A stretch of 46,117 nt of DNA, taken from Acidiphilium sp. 37-60-79. Lineage in GTDB: Bacteria; Pseudomonadota; Alphaproteobacteria; Acetobacterales; Acetobacteraceae. Within the stretch, counting starts at the first letter, position 1; each line of letters starts with the position of its first letter. Both the position numbers and the translations under genes were made by a program. The stretch spans positions 1 to 46,117 of the forward strand of contig NCBV01000039.1 in the NCBI GenBank assembly GCA_002279355.1, given 5' to 3'. Shown piece by piece: positions 8,950 through 18,000 of the stretch. Below the pieces are notes generated by a model. It was not told where the DNA came from, did no database searches, and saw nothing but the letters and a program-made list of their open reading frames with translations.

Positions 8950-11900
8950 ATGTCTTTTGAGCTCTTTTTCTATTATGCAGTCTGGAACCCCACCATTAGC
9001 AATGGAAACTGGTTCGCAACGCAAACGATTGCCGGGTCATCCATCGGCGCGACGGAGACGCAAAATTGGTATCGCTACGATAGCGCAATACAGAAGGATG
9101 TTGGACCCCTCACCTTCGTGCCGGGATCGACGCTCGGCCCCCAAGAAGGAAGCTCGCTATTCGGCAAATATTTTAATGTCGGCGTCGAAATTGGTGCCGA
9201 TACTGTAACGTTAGCGGATTATCTGACTCCCTCGAACGGACCGGCTATTATAGTGCCGACGACGATCGCACCCGTTGACCCGATCGAGTCCACCAGCTTT
9301 GGCATCGTTCTCGGCTATGACAAAAGCGCTGCTGTTACCTCGACGCTGATCGCCAACGATGTCGCATTCGCCAAGGGTGTGACAATCAAAAATTTTTATC
9401 AAGGAGGCTATGGTGGCCAACCCGCCATCGTCGGCAACGGCACCCTGCTCGTCGAGAACGTCGTCACCAATGACGGCGTGATTCTCAACCAGGGCGGCGG
9501 CGCGGTTGCGATCGTGACCACGCCCGGTGGGACTTTTATCAATCGCGGGGCCATCCAAACTCAAAAATACACCACGATTTCCCTGGGCAACAGCGGCGCT
9601 TCCAGCGGCATTTTCAACTACTCTTCGATTGATGCTTACGGCGGCGAGATCATCATTGGCAGCTCGGTTTATGGCAGCAAGACATTTAGTGTCGGCCAAA
9701 CCGGCACCTTCGCCATGGGCAATGCAGGCACCTTCGTCCTGAACGCACCCGTCAATGGCAGCGAATATATTCAGTTCACCGACGGCAATGGCGACAGGTT
9801 GGGCGTCAATACCAACCCGACCCTGATCAGCGGCGCGACCATTGGTTTTCACCTGCCCCCCATCGGTGGTTTCGCCAATTCAGTCGCCGGGTCGCCGCTC
9901 AGCCAAAGCGGCAATATGATCACCTTGAACAGCAACGCGATACAAGGCGAAGTCACCGGCTACTCGATCATCACCGGCAGTAACAGCCAAACCTTGCTCG
10001 TCGATGAAACCCTGCCCAATGGTGGCAAACAAACCGTCGCCCTCAGCTTCGCGGGCACCACCTCGCTCGATCATCTGACCATCGTGCAAACCAATGGCGT
10101 CACCGAGCTGATCAGCGGCGGCGTCGATTTCTTCAGCGGCCCCACCTACGCCACGGGCACGTCGGCGAACTTCCTCAACCCGGCCTATTGGGATCTCGGC
10201 GCCACACCGGGCGGATCGTTCGGCGTGGCCATCAACAGTCTTGGCGCCAAGACCACGATCAGCGCGCCCACTATCGCCGAAATCGCCGGTTCCAGCGTGT
10301 ATCTCTCCTCAACCGCCACCAGCTATGCCGCCCCCACGACCCTGTCGAACATGACGATCGGCCTGCTCGGCTCGGTCAGCAACGGCATCACCACCGGCGG
10401 CACGCTGCAGCTCGACAGCGTCAATATCGGCGCCAACAGCACCATCATCACCGGCATCGGGCACAACCTGCTCCATGCCAGCGGGTCGGTCACCAATTTC
10501 GGCACCATCGAGGCCGCCGGCACCAGCGCGAAGGATGGCGTCGCCATCGCCACCGGAACCGGCAGCACCTTCACCAATGCCGGGTTGATCGAAGCCGTCG
10601 GCGGGCTCGATCCTGCGACGATTGGCAGCTACGCCTCGCCCGCCACCACCTTCATTAATAACGGCACGTTAGAAGCCAATGGCACCCTGACCGGAACATC
10701 CCCCAGCAATGCTGGGGAATTGGTGATCAATGACTATATCACCGCGAGCTCCGGCAGCACCGGCACCATCCTGATGACCAATGGCGGTATTGTCGAGTTG
10801 AATGCCGGGGCTGCGGCCAATCAGTCGCTGGTGTTCGGCGCGCAAGGCGGCACGCTCGATCTGAGCACCACCGCCGATGTGGCAGGCGGGGTGCTGATCC
10901 CGACCATAACCGGCTTTGGTTATTTGAGCGCGATTGACCTGACCGGCGCGCTCTATGCGAGCGCCGCCAGCGACTCCATCATCACCGGCACGGTCAACAC
11001 CACAATGGTCGTCACCGAAACGATCGGCGCTGGGAGCTATACCAGCTTCAGCTTGGTATTTGCCGGCCATCCGCAAAACCTGACTTTCACCAATAACACC
11101 AGCGTCACGCTTGATGGCGCGACCCAATCGGCCATCGTGATCACTGCACCCTGCTTTGCCGAGGGCACGCGGATTCTCACCCCGCGCGGTGAAATTCCGA
11201 TTGAGGCGCTGCGTGCCGAGGATCAAGTACTAACCATTGATCGTGGCACATGGCGCGCCGCGGCCATTCGCTGGCGCGGTCAGCGGCATGTGCGGCTTGC
11301 CCGGCATCCGGCGCCTGAGCGGGTGGCGCCGATTGTGATCGAGCCGGGCGCGTTAGGGGATTCCACACCGCATCGCCGCCTCGTGGTCTCCCCCGATCAC
11401 GCGCTGCTGCTCGATGGGGTGTTGATCGAGGCTAAAAATCTGGTCAATGGCGTGACGATCCGGCAGGATTTCACCTATCGCGCCATCACCTATCACCATC
11501 TCGAGCTTGATCGGCATAGCGCGATTCTGGCCGAAGGGGCGGCGGCGGAAACTTATCTGGAATCGGGCAACCGTCATCAGTTTGACGGGCAATCGGCGTT
11601 CGCGATGGTCGCGGATTTTGCCGCCACCCGCAGCCTCCTGCGGTTCGCCCCGCTTTGTGGTCCCGGGCCGATGCTGGCGGCGATTCGCCGTCGGCTTGCC
11701 GCGATTGCCGAGGCGGCGGGTTATCGCGTTATGCACGCCAACGCATCGACCGCGAGCGGGTTGATCGCCAGCGGATTGATCTTTGAGGCGGACGGACAGA
11801 GAATTGAAGGCGAGGCCACCGGCGCTGGACGGGTGGTGTTTCATGCGCTCGCACCGTTCCGGCAGGTGCGGTTGCAGGCACCGGCGGGGGTACCCGCTGA

Positions 11901-12162
11901 AATTGATCCGGCCGCGACCGACCGACGGCGTTTGAGCCTCGCATTTCGGGGTCTTCAATATGGCGAACAGACGGTAGCGCTCGACGATGCTTGTTTTGCC
12001 ACCGGGTTCTTTGCTGCCGAAGCAGGATTCCGCTGGGCTGGGCCTCACGCAACGCTTGATTTTTCACATCTGGCCCCAGCTTCGCGGCTCACCATGCTGG
12101 TGCATGATGTGGCGCCGCGTTGGGTGGCTCCGCAGCGCCAATACCGGATGAAGGTGGCTTGA
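8950..12162 (+). CDS. Secreted beta-repeat protein with C-terminal Hint domain
   Basis: A 1070-residue protein. Residues 1 to about 730 are low-complexity, Gly/Thr/Asn/Ser-rich, with recurring short motifs (GTFINRGAI, TLEANGTLTG, GGIVELNAGA) typical of parallel beta-helix or adhesin-like passengers. From Cys735 (APCFAEGTRILTPRGEIPIE) a Hint domain of the bacterial Hint_2 type begins, with the VVSPDHALLLDG block placing a histidine at 817. About 190 further residues follow the Hint core. Hint domains cleave the peptide bond before the leading Cys or Ser; here this would release the beta-repeat region. There is no classical signal peptide, so type I or another leaderless export is possible (inference). 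The start is supported by GGAG seven bases before the ATG. Confidence 0.85.
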   Translation: MSFELFFYYAVWNPTISNGNWFATQTIAGSSIGATETQNWYRYDSAIQKDVGPLTFVPGSTLGPQEGSSLFGKYFNVGVEIGADTVTLADYLTPSNGPAIIVPTTIAPVDPIESTSFGIVLGYDKSAAVTSTLIANDVAFAKGVTIKNFYQGGYGGQPAIVGNGTLLVENVVTNDGVILNQGGGAVAIVTTPGGTFINRGAIQTQKYTTISLGNSGASSGIFNYSSIDAYGGEIIIGSSVYGSKTFSVGQTGTFAMGNAGTFVLNAPVNGSEYIQFTDGNGDRLGVNTNPTLISGATIGFHLPPIGGFANSVAGSPLSQSGNMITLNSNAIQGEVTGYSIITGSNSQTLLVDETLPNGGKQTVALSFAGTTSLDHLTIVQTNGVTELISGGVDFFSGPTYATGTSANFLNPAYWDLGATPGGSFGVAINSLGAKTTISAPTIAEIAGSSVYLSSTATSYAAPTTLSNMTIGLLGSVSNGITTGGTLQLDSVNIGANSTIITGIGHNLLHASGSVTNFGTIEAAGTSAKDGVAIATGTGSTFTNAGLIEAVGGLDPATIGSYASPATTFINNGTLEANGTLTGTSPSNAGELVINDYITASSGSTGTILMTNGGIVELNAGAAANQSLVFGAQGGTLDLSTTADVAGGVLIPTITGFGYLSAIDLTGALYASAASDSIITGTVNTTMVVTETIGAGSYTSFSLVFAGHPQNLTFTNNTSVTLDGATQSAIVITAPCFAEGTRILTPRGEIPIEALRAEDQVLTIDRGTWRAAAIRWRGQRHVRLARHPAPERVAPIVIEPGALGDSTPHRRLVVSPDHALLLDGVLIEAKNLVNGVTIRQDFTYRAITYHHLELDRHSAILAEGAAAETYLESGNRHQFDGQSAFAMVADFAATRSLLRFAPLCGPGPMLAAIRRRLAAIAEAAGYRVMHANASTASGLIASGLIFEADGQRIEGEATGAGRVVFHALAPFRQVRLQAPAGVPAEIDPAATDRRRLSLAFRGLQYGEQTVALDDACFATGFFAAEAGFRWAGPHATLDFSHLAPASRLTMLVHDVAPRWVAPQRQYRMKVA

Positions 12163-12225
12163 CCTAACGTGATTTTATCTGTGTAACGATTACATCGAAT
12201 AACAATTCCGTGATGGAGCGAAAAT

Positions 12226-12681
12226 ATGGTTGATCTACCGCCGATCAAAAAGCCCGGCTGGGTTGGTGAGTTTCAAGCGTTTCTGATGCGCGGCAACGTG
12301 GTCGATCTGGCCGTCGCCGTGGTGATTGGCGCTGCGTTCACCAAAATCGTCAATTCGCTGGTCGCTGATCTGATCAACCCTTTGATCGGGCTAGTTACCG
12401 GCGGCGTCGATTTCTCCAATCATTTCGCCACCCTCTCCGGCAAGGTCGAACCAACCTTGGCCGCCGCCAAAAAAGCCGGGGCCGTCACCCTGAATTATGG
12501 CGTCTTCATCAATGCGGTGATCAATTTTGTTATCGTCGCGTTCGCGATTTTCTGGCTGGTGCGGATGATCCAAAAACTCTACGCAAAGCCTGCCGCGCCC
12601 GCAGCGCCACCGCCGCCCACCGTGTCAGAGAGTTTGCTCACCGAAATTCGCGATTTGCTGAAATCTGCCGAAGCGAAATAA
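12226..12681 (+). CDS. mscL: Large-conductance mechanosensitive channel MscL
   Basis: An osmotic safety valve in the inner membrane. The N-terminal FLMRGNVVDLAVAVVIGAAF segment is the MscL signature leading into TM1. TM2 is about residues 92-115 (GVFINAVINFVIVAFAIFWL), followed by a proline-rich linker and a charged C-terminal helix. The 151 residues are slightly longer than E. coli MscL because of the periplasmic loop and linker. GGAG precedes the ATG. Its TAA stop at 12679-12681 directly abuts the stop codon of the convergent sensor kinase gene, with no base between them. Confidence 0.97.
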   Translation: MVDLPPIKKPGWVGEFQAFLMRGNVVDLAVAVVIGAAFTKIVNSLVADLINPLIGLVTGGVDFSNHFATLSGKVEPTLAAAKKAGAVTLNYGVFINAVINFVIVAFAIFWLVRMIQKLYAKPAAPAAPPPPTVSESLLTEIRDLLKSAEAK

Positions 12682-14190
12682 TTACGCGACCACCGATTTG
12701 CGCCGAGTGGCGGAGAGAAGCCGCTCGCGCAATTTGGCGGAGGGTTTGGGATTGTCGCGCGGCAGCACCAGCACCGCGCGCAATCCCGGATGATTATCGT
12801 CGAGCCTGATTCGGCCATTATGCAGCTGCGCAATCGCGGCGACCAACGCGAGGCCAAGGCCGGTGCCGGGCGTATTACGCGCTGCTTCGGCGCGGTAAAA
12901 TCGCTCGGTAGCGCGGGTGCGATCCGCTTCGGGAATACCGGGGCCGTTATCGGTGATGTGGATTTCGATCGATTCGGCATCGCGGCGTGCGGCCAGATGC
13001 ACCACCCCGCCATCAGGGGCGAACTTGATGGCATTATCGAGCAAATTGGCAATCGCCTGCTGCAACATATCGACATCACCGATCATGTTAAGCGCGTCCG
13101 GCCAACTCGCATCAAACGTGATGCCGCGCTCTTCGGCGGCAGCCTCGTAAAACTCGGCTAAATCCGCGATGACGGGGGTAAGATTAATCGCGGCGAAGGC
13201 GGAACGGCGGGCACCCGCCTCGATTTCGGCAATGCGCAACAGGGCCTGGAACACCCGCACCACGCCATCGAGCTCGCCCGTTGCGCGCTCAATCGCAATG
13301 CGCAATTCATCGGCATCCGTGCTATGCGAGGCGGCAAATTCGAGGCGGGTGCGCGCCCGCGCGATCGGGGTGCGCAAATCATGCGCGATGGCGTTCGAGA
13401 CTTGGCGCACCCCATCCATCAGCCGGGCAATACGATCCAGCATGTCATTGATCGTCTCGGCCATGATATCAAACTCATCGCCGGTATAATCGCGGCGGAC
13501 GCGCTTGCTCAGATCACCGCGCGCAATCGCCCGGGTGGTGGTGGTGATATCGCCAATCGAGCGGCTGAACAGGCCGCGCACCACCAGCGCGCCGACCACG
13601 CCAAGCCCGACCATCGCGGCGAGCGCCCAGATCATCGCGTCGCGCAAAATCCGCCGAAGCTTGACCTGCATTTCGATATCACGGCCCACCAGCAATTGAT
13701 CGCCGTCAGGCAATGCGTAGGCCCGGAGTTGGGCGGCGGAGCTTTTGTGAAAATGCTCGATCGGCACGCTATAGAGCACATTATCCTGCTTCACCGCCTG
13801 CGGCCAACCTGACATATTACCGATCACCCGATTGCCGAGCGGATCAACCAGCAGATAAATTGCGGAATCATCAGGATTTTCGCGAATCCGGTTGCGGAGC
13901 GCGAGCACCATCCCGGGAATGCCGCCGGTGCGGTAATGGTTTAACAACCCGGCTCCATCGGCACGGATCGCCACTTCGGTTTGCCGACTGAGCAGGCCAA
14001 GCGTGGTGTAGCGCAGCGACGCCGCAAGTACGATGGTGGAGATCCCGAACACCAACCCGTACAACACGGCAAAGCGCACGCTCGCCGAACGCAGCACCGT
14101 GCGCCGCCGAACAACCGGCTCCGCCTCCAGCGGACGCGGGGCCAGCTCGGTTCGGTCCTCCGGCGCGTCGCTGTCGGGCAGATCCGCCAT
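12682..14190 (-). CDS. Sensor histidine kinase (HAMP, HisKA, HATPase)
   Basis: A 502-residue inner-membrane kinase. It has a cytoplasmic N tail, TM1 about 38-58, a periplasmic sensing region of about 125 residues, TM2 about 185-207, a HAMP linker (about 210-260), the H box with phospho-acceptor His270 in AIAHDLRTPI, the N box NLLDNAIKF, and ATP-lid motifs ITDNGPGIP and GTGLGLALV. Its start is 6 nt past the response-regulator stop codon, so the two are a cotranscribed pair, with the HtrA-type protease gene upstream in the same operon. The signal is not readable from the sequence; linkage to a periplasmic protease suggests envelope stress (inference). Confidence 0.93.
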   Translation of the reverse strand: MADLPDSDAPEDRTELAPRPLEAEPVVRRRTVLRSASVRFAVLYGLVFGISTIVLAASLRYTTLGLLSRQTEVAIRADGAGLLNHYRTGGIPGMVLALRNRIRENPDDSAIYLLVDPLGNRVIGNMSGWPQAVKQDNVLYSVPIEHFHKSSAAQLRAYALPDGDQLLVGRDIEMQVKLRRILRDAMIWALAAMVGLGVVGALVVRGLFSRSIGDITTTTRAIARGDLSKRVRRDYTGDEFDIMAETINDMLDRIARLMDGVRQVSNAIAHDLRTPIARARTRLEFAASHSTDADELRIAIERATGELDGVVRVFQALLRIAEIEAGARRSAFAAINLTPVIADLAEFYEAAAEERGITFDASWPDALNMIGDVDMLQQAIANLLDNAIKFAPDGGVVHLAARRDAESIEIHITDNGPGIPEADRTRATERFYRAEAARNTPGTGLGLALVAAIAQLHNGRIRLDDNHPGLRAVLVLPRDNPKPSAKLRERLLSATRRKSVVA

Positions 14191-14196
14191 ACGGGA

Positions 14197-14880
14197 TTAG
14201 GGTTCCTCGACCCTCAGCATATAGCCCGCATTGCGCACGGTATGGAGCAAGGTCGACTCGAATGGTTTGTCGATTTTTTGCCGCAGCCGCGAGACATGCA
14301 CGTCAATTACGTTGGTTTGAGGGTCGAAATGATAGTCCCATACGCCTTCGAGCAGCATGGTGCGGGTGACCACCTGGCCCGCATGGCGCATCAGATATTC
14401 GAGCAAGCGGAATTCACGCGGCTGCAAATCGATTTTCTGCCCAGCGCGCTTCACCCCGCGCGAAAGCAAATCCATTTCCAAATCGCCTACCATCAGCCGG
14501 GTCGTCGGCCCCTCGCCTTTGCCGCGCCGGGCCAGCGCTTCGACCCGCGCGAGCAGTTCGGCGAAGGCGAAGGGCTTGGTCATGTAATCATCGCCACCGG
14601 CTTTGAGGCCCTTCACCCGGTCATCGACCTGACCGAGGGCGGAGAGAAACAGCACCGGGGTGGCGTTATCCTGCGCGCGCAGCGTCTCCAGCAGGCGCAA
14701 GCCATCGATCCCGCCGGGCAACATTCGATCCAGAATGATCGCGTCGAAATTCTCCGAGGCGGCGAGGAACAAGCCATCCCGGCCATTATCGACATGTTCA
14801 ATGGTGTGGCCTGCTTCGCGCAGCCCTTTCACCACGAACCCGGCTACGTCTTTATCATCTTCAACCACAAGAATGCGCAT
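14197..14880 (-). CDS. OmpR/PhoB-type response regulator
   Basis: A 227-residue two-domain regulator. The receiver domain has the acidic pair in VVEDD, phospho-acceptor Asp51 (IILDRMLPGG) and Lys in MTKPFAF. The C-terminal winged-helix DNA-binding domain shows the LQPREFRLLEYLMRHAGQVV and DVHVSRLRQKID motifs of the OmpR class. Its ATG overlaps the protease stop codon by one base (TAATG), indicating translational coupling. It is the likely phosphorylation target of the adjacent sensor kinase, and the three-gene operon may be autoregulated (inference). Confidence 0.95.
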   Translation of the reverse strand: MRILVVEDDKDVAGFVVKGLREAGHTIEHVDNGRDGLFLAASENFDAIILDRMLPGGIDGLRLLETLRAQDNATPVLFLSALGQVDDRVKGLKAGGDDYMTKPFAFAELLARVEALARRGKGEGPTTRLMVGDLEMDLLSRGVKRAGQKIDLQPREFRLLEYLMRHAGQVVTRTMLLEGVWDYHFDPQTNVIDVHVSRLRQKIDKPFESTLLHTVRNAGYMLRVEEP

Positions 14881-15953
14881 TATTCGCTCCTGAGTTCGGC
14901 CGGTCGTCGGCCAATGGTGACCGGCAAGGCATAGAGCCTGCCGTGTCGTTCAACTTCGAGGCGATCACGCCGACCGGGCGGGCTGGCCGCAATGATCCGG
15001 GTCAAGTCATTCGCATCCACTACTTTATGGTGATTGAATGCCAAAATAACATCACCGGGTGCCAATCCCAATCCGCCCGCAGGCCCTTTCGGATCAACGC
15101 CGGTAATTTGAGCACCTTGTGCAGCCCCTGCGCGGTCGGTCACGCTGACGCCGAGCCAGCCGCGCGCGATGCTGCCATGGGCGATCAAGGCGGCAATGAC
15201 GCGACGGGCGAGATTGGACGGGATAGCAAACCCAATGCCCACCGAACCCCCGGAGGGCGAGACGATCGCGGTGTTCACCCCAATCACACGGCCACGCATA
15301 TCAAAGGACGGTCCGCCGGAATTGCCAGGATTGATCGGCGCATCGAGCTGGAAAAACCGATCAAACGGATCATCATCGATTTGGCGGCCACGCGCCGAAA
15401 TGATGCCAGCGGTAAACGACGTGCCAAGATCGAACGGATTGCCCGCGGCCAAAATCCAGTCACCGACCTGCATATGCGCGGAATCGCCCCAGCGAATAGT
15501 CGGTAAATTGTCACCAACATCGATTTTCACAATCGCGAGATCGGTGAGTTGGTCGGTGCCAACGACATGAGCGGGCACTTGCCGGCCACTATCCAGCGTG
15601 ACGACGATTTGCCGCGCATTGCCCACCACGTGATTATTGGTGACGATAATCCCTGCCGGGGTGACCACGAAGCCTGACCCCGCCGCCTGCACGGCGCGCG
15701 GCCCTCGGGGCGGGGCACCGACGGTGGCATGGTTACGTTGGTCAGGCAATTCGAGGCGCGGCAGCGACGGGGCGGGGCCGGAATATTGGATGACCGAAAT
15801 CCCCACGATCGACGGAGCGACCGCACGCACCAAAGGCGCGAAACTTTGCGGCGCCAACCGGACATCCACACCATGCGCCATCGCCCGATGAAACAGCGCG
15901 CTGGCGCCAATCACCGGAAGCGACGCCATCACCCTTCGGCGCGAAAGCCTCAT
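14880..15953 (-). CDS. HtrA/DegP-like serine protease
   Basis: A trypsin-fold periplasmic protease. Counting from the ATG at 15953, the catalytic triad is His108 (VTNNHVVGN), Asp138 (TDLAIVKID) and Ser212 (NPGNSGGPSF). One PDZ-like domain follows (GWLGVSVTD onward, LGLAPGDVILAFN). The N terminus, MRLSRRRVMASLPVIG, looks like a twin-arginine signal, suggesting export by Tat. With about 357 residues and a single PDZ domain it resembles DegS-size members rather than DegP. A GTG at 15962 is an alternative start. It heads the operon with the response regulator and sensor kinase, which fits envelope protein quality control. Confidence 0.92.
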   Translation of the reverse strand: MRLSRRRVMASLPVIGASALFHRAMAHGVDVRLAPQSFAPLVRAVAPSIVGISVIQYSGPAPSLPRLELPDQRNHATVGAPPRGPRAVQAAGSGFVVTPAGIIVTNNHVVGNARQIVVTLDSGRQVPAHVVGTDQLTDLAIVKIDVGDNLPTIRWGDSAHMQVGDWILAAGNPFDLGTSFTAGIISARGRQIDDDPFDRFFQLDAPINPGNSGGPSFDMRGRVIGVNTAIVSPSGGSVGIGFAIPSNLARRVIAALIAHGSIARGWLGVSVTDRAGAAQGAQITGVDPKGPAGGLGLAPGDVILAFNHHKVVDANDLTRIIAASPPGRRDRLEVERHGRLYALPVTIGRRPAELRSE

Positions 15954-15962
15954 AATCCGCAC

Positions 15963-16218
15963 TCACGATTAATCATACTTGGACATGGCATCAGCCGGGC
16001 ATCGGCGCAAGATTCCTCATCATTTCGCTCATTCTATGCAACTTCGCCGGTGATCCATGAGGGTCGGCGAGTCGCACCACGTGACGTTATCGCAACAGCG
16101 GAATCAATTCACTGATCGGCGGCGCGGAATGGCCTAAAATATCAATTTTTTCATCAGACGCCGAGATTGCGGCAACCCCCTCTTTCGCTTTCGCCTAAAA
16201 CTTGCCACAATCGAAAAC
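15963..16218. other. Divergent control region between the protease operon and hprK
   Basis: A 256-bp spacer with no credible gene. It must hold promoters for both the minus-strand protease operon and the plus-strand hprK operon. An A/T-rich patch at about 16133-16158 is the most promoter-like part, but I cannot assign -35 and -10 boxes with confidence. Confidence 0.45.
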
Positions 16219-16221
16219 GTG

Positions 16222-16635
16222 ATGCGAGTGCATGCCTCTTGTGCCGCGCTGAACGATGATGCTGTTCTGTTGGTTGGACCGCCCGGATCGGGCAAGTCTG
16301 ACCTGCTATTGCGGCTGATCGATCGCGGCTTTGTTCTGGTCGGCGACGATCAGATCATGATCGAAGCCGGGCGAGTGCGCCCGTGCATTGCAATTGCCGG
16401 GGTGGTTGAATTGCGCGGATTAGGGTTGTTTGAGCTAGACTATCGGCCTTCGGCGACGTTGCGGCTGATTGTGCAGCTTGGCCGCGATGCGCCACGCTTG
16501 CCGGGCGTCGCGCTGAACGAAATACCAACCATCACGCTCGATCCAACCCTGCCCTCAGCCGCCATTCGGGTGCATTGGGCACTTGATGCCACATGCGGCC
16601 GCCGCACCCAGCGTTGCGGCGCGTTTGCCGCATGA
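16222..16635 (+). CDS. hprK: HPr kinase/phosphorylase, short alphaproteobacterial form
   Basis: A 137-residue protein corresponding to the catalytic C-terminal half of HPr kinase. It has the P-loop GPPGSGKS (residues 19-26) and the VGDDQ segment that follows in the family. The N-terminal domain found in Gram-positive HprK is absent, as is usual in alphaproteobacteria. It phosphorylates a serine of HPr, here probably Ser56 of the HPr encoded 1.4 kb downstream. An in-frame GTG lies one codon upstream. It is followed by rapZ, EIIA, HPr and enzyme I, forming a regulatory cluster. Confidence 0.9.
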   Translation: MRVHASCAALNDDAVLLVGPPGSGKSDLLLRLIDRGFVLVGDDQIMIEAGRVRPCIAIAGVVELRGLGLFELDYRPSATLRLIVQLGRDAPRLPGVALNEIPTITLDPTLPSAAIRVHWALDATCGRRTQRCGAFAA

Positions 16636-16645
16636 GGAATGCGAT

Positions 16646-17555
16646 ATGACCGATCCTGCACGCATCGTGGTGGTGAGTGGCTTGTCCGGTGCTGGCAAAA
16701 ACTCGATTATGCGCAGCCTTGAGGATATCGGCTTTGAGGCGGTGGATAATGCACCGCTGAAATTGCTCGACTCGCTGATCCACACCGATCACCGCACCGC
16801 GATCGGGATTGATGTGCGCACCCGCGATTTCAACGCCGCCGAATTGATCGAGACATTGGCAAGGCTGCGCGCCGAGGGCGTGCGGCTGGATTTGATTTTC
16901 GCGACGGCGGAATCCGATGTGCTGCAACGCCGCTATACCGAGACACGTCGGCGCCATCCGCTCGCCCCGCATGGCACCATTGCCGAAGGGGTCGAAACCG
17001 AGCGCGCCCTGACAATCGCGCTGATGAGTGCCGCCGATTGGCTGATCGACACGTCCGACCTGCCCTTGCCCAAGCTGCGCGAGATGATTGGCGCACGCTA
17101 TAGCGGCGCGGAGGATGGGCTTGCGGTCACGCTGGTGTCGTTCGCCTTTCCGAGCGGCACACCGCGCGATGCGGATTTGATGTTCGATGCGCGGTTTCTA
17201 CGCAACCCGCATTACATAGCCGATCTGCGCGCTTTGACAGGTCTCGATCCCGCCGTTCGCACCTATATCGAGATGGACGCAGATTATCTCGGATTTTTCC
17301 GCCGCTTGGCCGATCTGGTGGATTTTCTGCTGCCGCGCTTCCAACGGGAAAGCAAAACGTACGTGACCATCGCGGTCGGCTGAGCATCTGACCGGCCAGG
17401 GCTGGCGCATCCGCATTGAGCATCGCGCCTTGGGCCAAACCCGCGACGCCAAGGCCATGAAGGCCACAATCACGACAACCACAGCAGAATCGCTGGGCCC
17501 ATGGAACTCGATTTCAGCGGCAGAATCGCCGCACGCCTTTGGAGAAACACGATGA
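16646..17555 (+). pseudogene. rapZ: RNase adapter protein RapZ, internally deleted and frameshifted
   Basis: Codons 1-245 read as RapZ: P-loop region VSGLSGAGKNS (residues 10-20), EAVDNAPLKLL, SFAFPSGTPRDADLMFDARFL, ending YVTIAVG, then a TGA at 17381-17383. Immediately after, one frame over from 17382, the rest of the family resumes (EHLTGQGWRIRIEHRAL) to a stop at 17553-17555. The universally conserved CTGGRHRSV-type segment between them is missing, about 12 codons (roughly 35 nt), which breaks the frame. The upstream product would lack the C-terminal domain used for RNA and RNase binding in E. coli. The P-loop has Asn after Lys instead of Ser/Thr. Assembly error or a real lesion are both possible. 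Confidence 0.85.
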
Positions 17556-17568
17556 TCGGAGTGTCGAG

Positions 17569-17991
17569 ATGATCGGCCTCGTACTTGTAAGCCACGGCAC
17601 CTTGGCCGATGCGCTGCGCGACGCGATGGAGCATGTGGTCGGCCCACAGCGTAATGTAGCGACCGTCGCGGTGGGGGCCGATGCGGATATCGAGCAGCAG
17701 CGCGCGGAAGTCGCCGCCAGGGTCGCCGAGGTCGATACCGGCGATGGGGTGGTGGTGCTGACCGATATGTTCGGCGGCACGCCGTGCAATTTGGCAATGT
17801 CGATGCTGGCGCGTCCCGGCGTGGAGGTGCTGGCGGGGATGAATTTGCCGATGCTGGTAAAGCTCGCGAAAATTCGCGGCACCTATGGGCTGATCGAAGC
17901 CGTGCATTGCGCCGAGGCGGCGGGGCGCAAATATATCGCAAGCGGTTCCGATGTGCTGCATGCCAGCCTACCCCGCCGCGCCCTCGGTTGA
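17569..17991 (+). CDS. PTS EIIA component, mannose-family type
   Basis: A 140-residue EIIA-Man domain protein with the phospho-acceptor His9 in LVLVSHGTLADAL and the family motif DMFGGTPCNLA. It accepts phosphate from HPr. No EIIB or EIIC is encoded nearby, so it is more likely a regulatory phospho-sensor than a sugar transporter subunit. The ATG at 17569 is chosen because GGAG lies seven bases upstream and the homologous domain begins there. It sits 13 nt after the rapZ remnant and 9 nt before HPr. Confidence 0.93.
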   Translation: MIGLVLVSHGTLADALRDAMEHVVGPQRNVATVAVGADADIEQQRAEVAARVAEVDTGDGVVVLTDMFGGTPCNLAMSMLARPGVEVLAGMNLPMLVKLAKIRGTYGLIEAVHCAEAAGRKYIASGSDVLHASLPRRALG

Positions 17992-18000
17992 GCACCCAAG

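Noticed and set aside
11353-12048. 231-codon minus-strand frame opposite the Hint domain
   Set aside because: It lies wholly within a well-supported coding region and has shadow-frame composition with no recognisable motif.
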